A DNA stretch of 64,000 nt from Grammothele lineata. Its lineage: Eukaryota; Basidiomycota; Agaricomycetes; Polyporales; Polyporaceae. The notes beneath the pieces are model-generated. The model ran no database searches. It saw nothing but the letters and a program-made list of their open reading frames with translations, and was not told where the DNA came from. Positions 56,862 to 64,000 of this stretch are shown here, piece after piece. A program made the position numbers and the translations under genes. Within the stretch, counting starts at the first letter, position 1, and every line of letters begins with the position of its first letter. The stretch is taken from NCBI GenBank assembly GCA_002150815.3, contig NDFF03000038.1:434001-498000 (forward strand). The letters run 5' to 3'.

Positions 56862-58995
56862 GTCGCCAACCGTGTTCGACTTTGACTTCAAAAAGAGTGA
56901 ATGGGTGGCGTGCAGCTAGATACGGAATGTGAGAGAAGGAGAGTCTATGGGGAGAAGAAGAGCGCGGTGAGCCAGACGTCGACTGAAAGATAACGGTCGG
57001 GACGACACGGGGCCAAGACGCACCTTGCGGGAGCGGGATAAAGGGTGATGGGAGCAGACCGTGCCGCGACCGAGCCCAGAAGTCAAAAGAAGAAGCGAAA
57101 GTGGGACAAGAAACAGCACCAGGCAGGCGAAGAGCGGGGACGCACAGCGCTCCACGGGCAAAGGCGCATTGCCGACACTACGAGGGGATATATATGTTAA
57201 CGATCGCGCGGGGACGGAGATGGCACGCACAGGCGACCGGCTAAGGGCTGCTATCCGCTCGCGGGGTCAGAACGCGAGCAGCGATGAACGGCGGGCACCC
57301 GCCAAGAGCGTGCGGGGGCCAATGGACGGTGAGGCCAAGCTTGGACCTGGCCCTCCCGGCGACGACGCGTACGGAGGGCGCGGTGGAGCGAAATCCGCCA
57401 TCTGCCTTGCATGGCGGATCTTGCCCCGAAAATGACGAGCAAACGCGTTTCATACTAGCTGAGATGGGTGTTGTAGAGATCGCACAGGCTGCGCGAGACT
57501 TAGCGTGTGATGCGTGCGGGAAGCAAGGCAGCGCGAGCGGCGACGTGGACGGTGGAGGACGATAAGCCGCCAGCACCGCTTCTGGGCGTCTGCACGCCCT
57601 TTTCCGGACAACGCCTCCTCGATCAACGCGTTTTCGTGCTCGACCCGCTCCGCCACGCCGTTGCCCGTCCCAAGCCTCGCGAAGCTACGGCCAAGCGTCT
57701 GCCCCTTATACCTCACACAATACCTTTCTCTGATTGAACGGACCGCTCCACGGCGAAGTCCATCGTCGCCATAGGACGCCCCGTCCCCGCGGGCCACCCC
57801 CGGAGAGCACCCGACAGACAAAACAGCCTCCCCCGCCGCCAATCATAGCCGATTTGCACAATCCGCCTGCGCTTTTGTGACGAATGCGACACTGCGCAGC
57901 GGTTCGATGGTTGCTCCCATATGCGCACAGCTGCTCACAGACTCAACGCCCCACAATGGGCGCCTATGAGCCCTTGGCATCGTCTCGTCATGATCTTGGC
58001 TCGTTCGCGGGGTGTGAGTGGTCCTTGCTGCCCTTCTCTTTTCAAACGCTTGTTCTTCAGTCATGCTTCTGGTGTGCGCTGCTTTTCCAGCACGCGGAAT
58101 ATATGTCCAATCAAGATTGGACGCACGCATCCTCGAATCGCAAGCCGGGCTGCGCCTGCGATCAATCTTCCCATAACCTCGGCTCTACCGACCATAAGGA
58201 TACCGGCGGCATCCTGGGAGTCGAATATTAAACAACGTAAACCGCGTCATCTGGTCCGCAGTTGCACCAATCAGGATAGACACACGTTACTTCGGCAATC
58301 CATAGTCAGCGTAGCACACGATTGCTTTTCAATGCTCGCAACGGTCCAAACGTTCTGCTACGGAGATGACTGTGTACCATCGTTCCGGTCAACAACGCGA
58401 TGAATTTGCGATGGATGCGACCTCAGACAGAACTAGCCGTTACGACGAAGGTCCTCGGCATTTTCCGACTCACGCGGATCTGAATCCCGCTTTAGTCGGG
58501 AACCGTGCTGCTGCTTAGGGCTGAGATGCGTGCACCGGCGGGCATCGGCGACAGTGAACACCCTCGTCCGTGACATCCTCCCCGAGCGAGTCTCCCGGGT
58601 CTTAGAAGTTGGTGTGTTGGAGAGTCGGCCTTAGCCGCGTCTGTCGCGGTCAATTGATCAATGCTTGCAACGCTTCGATCCGTCAGTCTGCCATACGCCG
58701 GTAGGCGAGCCCAGACATACCGCATTCGGAGGGTGTGTGTGGACGTGTAGCAGCCACGATGACATCCCTTACCAAGCATGTGTCTCTGTGGTCACTCCAA
58801 GCCACGGTATTTCCAGTAGTGAAACATTTCCGCTCCGTGTGGGAGCGGGTGTCCGGGACGAGAATATTAAACTTGGAGTTGTTGGTCGTCAAACGGGCGG
58901 AGTTGAGCGAAAAGGCCGACCTTGTTTCTCCCAACGCCAACTCGACAAATCAGGCCTGTGCAGTGTTGGTGTTACAGTGACGATGGTTAAGGTCG
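56862..58995. other. Intergenic, 2.1 kb without a recognised gene
   Basis: The first ~350 bp are the TDT transporter promoter. Beyond that, short frames in all phases show no domain, splice-consistent chain or repeat that I can identify. It borders the decayed repeat zone. Confidence 0.4.
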
Positions 58996-59019
58996 GCCGA
59001 TTGACCGAGGTTCGATTTT
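58996..59019 (+). repeat. 24-bp repeat, left copy of an inverted pair
   Basis: GCCGATTGACCGAGGTTCG followed by ATTTT; exact inverted match at 61907-61930. Weaker similarity (T-rich run, then a GGCGC/GACGCC motif) continues outward from the shared core. It encloses the MITE and the AAA-ATPase pseudogene. Confidence 0.6.
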
Positions 59020-59192
59020 GTCAATTATTGTTTTTGACGCCCCTTTTGACGCCCCCCGGGCCGGTCCTTCTGACTGGCTTATTTTTCAGGCTGTCCCCTG
59101 CTGTCCCTCACTGCTTTCGGAGAGACATCAGCCATTGCATCATTCCCTATACCCACGTCACTCGTCGGTATGAGTTGTATTACCCTATGATA

Positions 59193-59460
59193 CTGTCGCG
59201 ATCAGACCATAGCGGCGGGGGGTCGAGGGTGTGACACGTCCCCGTCGAACCGGCGGGGCGGCGGGGAGGCCTTAGAGGTGTGACGCCGCCGCCGTAGGCG
59301 GCGGAAATTTCCATTTTGGGTGCTGGGAGCGCCCAAAATGAGCCTACGGCTGCCGGTCACATCCGGCGGGGGCCCCTTGTGACCGGTGACAAAAGGCGGA
59401 TAGCGGCGCGGCGGCGGGCTCTGTGACGCGTGACGCGCCGCTATGGTCTGATCGCGACAG
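59193..59460. mobile_element. MITE with 25-bp terminal inverted repeats and TA target duplication
   Basis: Left end CTGTCGCGATCAGACC... (59193-59217) and right end (59436-59460) are perfect inverted repeats of 25 bp. TA flanks both sides (59191-59192, 59461-59462), as left by Tc1/mariner-type transposases; the inverted symmetry extends a few bases further through the flanks. The 268-bp interior is non-coding, GC-rich and self-complementary: CATTTTGGGTGCTGGGAGC and its near-inverse CGCCCAAAATG form an internal hairpin. With no transposase frame it would be a non-autonomous element. Confidence 0.8.
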
Positions 59461-61500
59461 TATCACGGAAGGCTTTATGCCAACATTGCGTGCATCCAGC
59501 ACGCGCACCAAACGCGCACAGCGGCTCGATGAGGAAACATGCACATTCGCTCATGGTCTCAGCGGCAAGACTGTGGCCCATGCCGGAGCTGCTCAAGGGG
59601 TTGATGGCGAGCCCGCGGCCGGCGGCCCTTGCCAGCGACGAATTCGTCAAAGGTGCGCGCGCCGCGTAGCGCCCGCGATGTGCGACTTGACGAGCGTGCA
59701 GAAGACCTGGTTGTATTTTGCGTGGATCACGAGCTGCTCGATAACCTCATCGTTCCATGCGGCGAAGCTCTCCACGCGCTCGACGATGAACTCGAAGGCC
59801 CCTAGGGGCCCACGAAAGCAAAAAGGGTGCGATTCAAGGCGGGCAGTCACACCACTGTTTGTCCCCAAAACTGAACCCGTACACCATTGAGGACGTCAGT
59901 AACAGCTCCTCCTCCGTCAGTGCGCGCGAGCCGGTGCCGATGCCCAGTGGGGGCCCTTCGCATGCGCGCAGCGTGTCTATCTATATCCTGCCCCGCGAGG
60001 TCCTTGCTCACTCGCGGGAGCATCGGGTAGTTGGGCACCACGTCAGTGAACATCTCTGTCGCACATGCACATGCACACACACGGGCTGGTAAGCGAGAGA
60101 GTGCAGAACGGGGAGGGAAGGACGTACTTTTGCCTATCATTATGCACAAGTCGACCTGCAGGGAAGCCCCGCGTCAGATACAGGACACGGGGCAAGATGG
60201 CTCAGTAATCACTCTGTACTTAACATGGCTGACCTCCTTGAACTTGAACGCGAGTCCGCGGTACGCGACGTGGTGCATACCCCCCGCAATGCCCGCCCGC
60301 TTCCTTCCGTGCTCAGCCACGAGGCGCACCTTGAGGCTTGAGCCCCTCCAGCCCACCTGGACCCACATAGTACTGAATCGGGAATGCCACGAGCATCGAG
60401 CTCTTCTTCGTGCCCGTAAACCGTTGAATATATAGCATGCGCCCGAGCCCCGCATATCCAAACATCAGGTTCGGTGGCTGTTCCTCCCTCTAGGCTAGGG
60501 CGCGGGGTTGTGCCCCAGAGCCTCCTGTAGCGGCGGAAGCGATGTCATCAGCGGGGGTCTCGATATCGACCTCGACATACTCGATGACGAGGAGCCAGAG
60601 GTACTTCAGCTAGTGCTCTTGGTTCTTGGATACGAGCAGGCCCGTGGAGTCGTACGTGGCCGAGACGGGCGCTTGGTTGTCCGCCTTCTGGTAGAGCTTG
60701 GACTGCATGAGGCGCACGCAGCATGCCTCGGCCGTGATGGGGCAGAGTGTATAGAGCGTCATCTTCCCGGGGACAAAGAGGGACCAGAAGAGGCCGAAGG
60801 TGATGTTATCGTGTGCGAGGCGAGCGTGTCAAGCGTGCTGCCGTACGTGTTGCGGAGGTAGGCGAGGAGGTGCGCGAGGTGCTGGGGCGCGAGTGTAGCG
60901 GGGCATTGTCGGGCTCGTTTGCGGCTTTGACGGCGAGTTGGTCAGCGTATGCCTGGAACTCCGGGAACCAGGTGAGGAGCGTCTGTGGATGGATTTAGCG
61001 GGGCAAGATAGCGTTTGAGCGTTTGCAGCAATAGAAGTCCGCGGAAGGAGAAGGGCACGCACGCAGAACGGCTTTGCTGTTCAGAAGATGCCCTGCGCGT
61101 GTCCGATGACACCTTGGCCAGCCCGTCCTGGCTGTGGTTCAACTTGCAGGTGACGAAGAAGGCGTAGACGTTGTACTTGATCTGCACGCCTTGTGCAAAT
61201 GCCTGGGGTTCTGGCCGGCTGTGCTCGCAGTCCCACTGGCCGATCACCCGCCATGTTGCCGTTGAAGCCGAGCCGCTGGCTTTCCCTGTGCGAGCACGCG
61301 GCAGCGACCTCAATCACGTACGCCGCGCGCTGCGAGTCCTTGTCCATCGCGCGCCGCTCCTGCTCCCGCTTTGCGCGCTCAACTTCTCATCGGCCTCGTG
61401 CGGTCTGCGCATGTCCTCGATCTTGCGCTGCTCCTGCTTGGCCTGCAGGAATATGGCCTTCTCCTGGGCACAGCACAAGGGCAGCTTTGATGTCACCTAC
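59461..61500 (-). pseudogene. Broken AAA-ATPase (DUF7025-type) pseudogene
   Basis: Reading the minus strand from ~61500, pieces of one fungal AAA-ATPase appear in order but in shifting frames: KQEQRKIEDMRRPHEADEK (~61400), IKYNVYAFFVTCKLNHSQ (~61150), DNITFGLFWSLFVPGKM (~60790), an in-frame stop after SKNQEH (~60635), GMHHVAYRGLAFKFKEV (~60265), FEFIVERVESFAAWNDEVIE (~59770), FDEFVAGKGRGL (~59630). Where the family has Walker A (GPPGVGKT) the sequence reads SSSGMGHS, followed by LAAETMSE for LTAEAVSE. Walker B and the rest are missing; recognisable homology stops at the MITE. Family assignment rests on remembered consensus. No functional product is expected. Confidence 0.6.
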
Positions 61501-61533
61501 GTCACGGGTAAGAGCTATGTCACACAATCTGCG

Positions 61534-61573
61534 CTTGAAAGTGTCGCTACAGAATCACAGCGACACTTTCAAG
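61534..61573. repeat. Perfect 15-bp stem hairpin
   Basis: CTTGAAAGTGTCGCT, a 10-base spacer, then its exact inverse complement. It lies just beyond the 5' end of the AAA pseudogene remains. No poly-T run follows, so a bacterial-type terminator is not implied; an element end is more likely. Confidence 0.6.
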
Positions 61574-62489
61574 CACAGACCCCGATCTGGTATGACACAA
61601 GGTCGACATACTAAGTAGCGCGAACAAGTCTGGATTGACACAGGTCGTACTAGTTGATGATACCGCCGTGTGTATGCCTGTGCAGCATGATTCTGGGCGG
61701 GGCGCGACTGCCTCTCCAGACCCTCATGCGTGCTTCCACGAAATTGATCAGTGGCTACGGAAATGGAGCAGGACGCGCTGGATGTCTGTCATGGTTGTCG
61801 TCGAGCAGCCAGACGACGAGATGAAGCCATCGTGTACACAGGTGCAAATATCACGTGCGTTACATGGGCGCTCAAATGAACAATGGGGGCCTGCGCCAAA
61901 AAATCAAAAATCGAACCTCGGTCAATCGGCGCATGATAGATGGTACCTACGGATTGGTCGGGTATGTATGGTGTGGTGTGTAGATGGACGGTCGGAGATA
62001 GTATGCGATCTATGGAAGCTAGCTCTAGCTGTACTGTTATGTAGGTAGTGGCCAGGCATACAATAGATGGTCGACGTCACAAAGCTCTCCTTTTCCTCGG
62101 TCGAGAGGTTGCAAGGATAAGCAAATTTTGCATCCCCAGACGCTGTACTTGGGCCAAGATGTAGTACTAGGGTATACAGCACCGCTTCCCATGGTTTGGT
62201 TTATTGATGCGCCGTCCTTCAGCGAACAGTGCAGAACAACTTCCTAGGAACAAGTATGTGTGTAGCACCTCAGATTATCAGGGTATACGCTATACATTAA
62301 TACACAAAGATCAATGTCCGCATCGTATATGGAACGGGGGCCCGGGCCAAGACGAGCCAAGGAAAGCCCACGCTCCCAACAGGCGTTCTTCACTACCGAC
62401 GCGAGAAGAGCCATTGTCATCCCAACGAACCCCGTCGCGCCGCCGCAGCACGTCCTACGCTGACCTGCCTGTAGACAAACCGCACACGC
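61574..62489. other. Intergenic beside the RBR ligase gene
   Basis: About 900 bp. Contains the right-hand 24-bp inverted repeat (61907-61930); the rest is AT-richer DNA without a coherent frame and should include the RBR gene 3' UTR. Confidence 0.4.
61907..61930 (-). repeat. 24-bp repeat, right copy of an inverted pair
   Basis: Exact inverse complement of 58996-59019. The two copies are 2.9 kb apart and bracket all recognisable decayed sequence of this zone. Confidence 0.6.
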
Positions 62490-64000
62490 CTACCGCTTTC
62501 GTGCACGTACGGGCTGCCGACGCGGCGCACGGGCACGAACGGCAGGCGCGGGTACGGGCGCGACCACGGGAGCGCGAGCCGGTATGGCTTGCCGTAAGAA
62601 GTCGACCATAGGATTAGGGCCGGCGATAGCGGCGGCGGCGGCGTGCGCAGGACCCGGGACGGGAGCGGGCGCAGGTGCAGCATGATTATGGTTGATGTGC
62701 ACCTCGACATTAAACACGGGTCCGAGCCCGCCTGCTCCAGCGCCCACGCCGCGGTGGTGGTGATGATGGTGGACGACGTTTGCGCCGACGCCGCGCCGGA
62801 CGATGACCGGGTTGGGGTCGACAGCGTCGCGGTCCAAGGCGCGGGCCTGTGCTATGGCTTCTCTATACTGGTTCCGGGCCTCCAAGAAACGCGCGTGAAT
62901 GTCCGGGCGCGGGGCCGGGATCGCCCGCTGGTGGTCTTGGTGAATCATGCCGCCGGCGCGACCGACATGAACGTGAACAATTTCATGTCGGGGGTGCGAC
63001 GGCCCAGCTACGGGCGGGGGAAGGTCGACGGCAAGGTCCTTGTCGTCCACTTCGGGATGCAGGCGCTTGTACTCTTCAACCGCTTTCTTGGCGGCGGCGG
63101 TGACCTGCAGGGCCAGGGTCAGGGCTGCGATGAACATTCGCTTCGACGAGTTTCTGCACTGAAGCCTACCTCGTCGCTATGACGCCCTTCTACCGAGGAG
63201 TCCCACAACTGACACTTGTTCGGGTCGGCTCTCCCCGTGTACGGAGGTGGCTGATCGAAAGCAGATTCAGAACGAGCGTGACAAGCAATACCGGCGGCAT
63301 GGTAGAACGCTCACGTTGGAAAAGTGTTCGTAGCCGGTGATAACTTTACGGCAGATATAGCACGACATCGTGTTGCAGTTGGGGCACATCATCTTGTTGC
63401 ACTGTGCAGCCGAACAGAATTGTGAGTACGAGAACGGCACCAAATCGATCTACGACATCAGACTCACTCCCTGCTCCTTGATGAAAGCTGCGCAAAGCAA
63501 CGTGCAACCACGCCGTGAGTGACCGGAGAGAAGCACCTCACAGGAACGGAGTGCGCACCTTTCTTGCACTTGGGACAGTTCCGCATCAGCGCGCGAGCTG
63601 TGGAGGGCGACAGCCAGGTCAGCATCGGTGGACGGGCGCGGGCCACAGATCGGTGAAGGCCGCAACGTACTCATTGCTTCTTCGATGGCGTGTCGTGCGT
63701 CGAGCTTCTTGTCGTCGTCGACTTCTGCTCGATCGGCGCATCAGCGAACCGAAACTCCTGCGCACAGCATACAGTCGCGCTCCACCATCGAGACGTACCT
63801 TGACAGCTCTTCGGCAAGTGATCCTGTCGCGCGCGGGCAAAAGAAAAGATACCGTCAGCTTCGGGATTCCGAGCGAGAAGTCCGTCGCACTGCGAGGCGG
63901 GGCGCCGGACAGGGAGCGGGGAAGCGCGACAGCAGGCTGGCAACACGCTCCCGCCCGGTCGGGGTCCGGAGCATTGACAGAAACGATCACATCTGCGGTG
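62490..64000 (-). CDS. RBR-type E3 ubiquitin ligase, RNF216/Triad3-like (5' partial)
   Basis: The gene runs off the right edge. Exons seen: 63799-64000, 63671-63724, 63559-63597, 63468-63487, 63315-63401, 63170-63214, 62490-63104. Spliced order gives DHLPKSCQEVDDDKKLDARH, AIEEAMTRALMRNCPKCKK, AFIKEQGCNKMMCPNCN, MSCYICRKVITGYEHFSN and CQLWDSSVEGRHSDE. This is the end of IBR plus RING2 of RNF216-like ligases; the Cys in GCNKMMCPNCNTMSC includes the RING2 catalytic position that receives ubiquitin. A helical stretch (KKAVEEYKRLHPEVDDKD) and an Ala/Pro/His-rich tail (HHHHHH near the middle) follow. Odd: upstream of DHLPKSC the expected IBR zinc Cys are absent (LLARNPEADGIFSFARARQ). Confidence 0.8.

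Noticed and set aside
57450..57842. 130-codon minus-strand open frame
   Set aside because: No family motif, no splice partners and no promoter features; likely chance in GC-rich DNA.
1..64000. CRISPR arrays, rRNA genes, bacterial-type operons
   Set aside because: No regularly spaced direct repeats or rRNA-like sequence were seen, and intron-rich genes show the DNA is eukaryotic.

Overview
The window looks like nuclear DNA of a basidiomycete fungus, most likely an Agaricomycete of polypore type. Nearly every gene is cut by many 47-100 nt GT-AG introns, coding third positions are G/C-rich, upstream tracts are pyrimidine-rich, and the families present (expanded F-box/leucine-rich proteins, CTR copper transporters, a ferric reductase, a YMC020W-like hydrolase, a TEA-domain regulator) fit that group. 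No database search was possible. Exon borders below come from splice signals, reading phase and remembered family motifs; wherever I give full exon lists the exon lengths sum to whole codons.

Layout. 1-4.3 kb: tail of an unknown gene, an F-box gene (-), and a small orphan gene (-). 4.9-6.6 kb: an aldo/keto reductase (+) with altered catalytic residues. 7-12.1 kb: a 12-exon gene (-) for a 1337-aa alpha/beta hydrolase. 12.5-13.2 kb: a weakly supported gene. 13.6-19.4 kb: a metal-uptake island of CTR transporter (+), NADAR-domain enzyme (+), second CTR transporter (-) and ferric reductase (+), the last two sharing a divergent promoter with two perfect palindromes. 19.9-26.1 kb: three tandem F-box paralogues (+), with a decayed copy of the ferric-reductase 3' end between the first two, marking a segmental duplication.

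26.9-37.5 kb: a Ser-rich coiled-coil protein (-), a JMJD7-like JmjC oxygenase with a long acidic insertion (+), a 142-aa orphan (-), a secreted double-psi beta-barrel protein (-), and an unknown protein with a C-terminal membrane helix (+). 37.8-47.4 kb: a 26-exon GH38 alpha-mannosidase (Ams1 type, -) and an Iml2/TTC39-family TPR protein (-) with a 1.2-kb intron. 47.4-54.8 kb is gene-poor around a TEA/ATTS transcription factor (-). 54.8-56.9 kb: a TDT/Mae1-type transporter (-) with two micro-exons.

57-62.4 kb is a decayed, repeat-bearing zone: a 268-bp MITE with 25-bp perfect terminal inverted repeats and a TA duplication, abutting a broken AAA-ATPase pseudogene, both enclosed by 24-bp inverted repeats. 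The right edge holds the C-terminal part of an RNF216-like RBR ubiquitin ligase (-). Functionally the clearest unit is the metal-uptake island: a cell-surface reductase makes Cu(I)/Fe(II), and the CTR proteins import Cu(I). I saw no rRNA, tRNA or CRISPR array.
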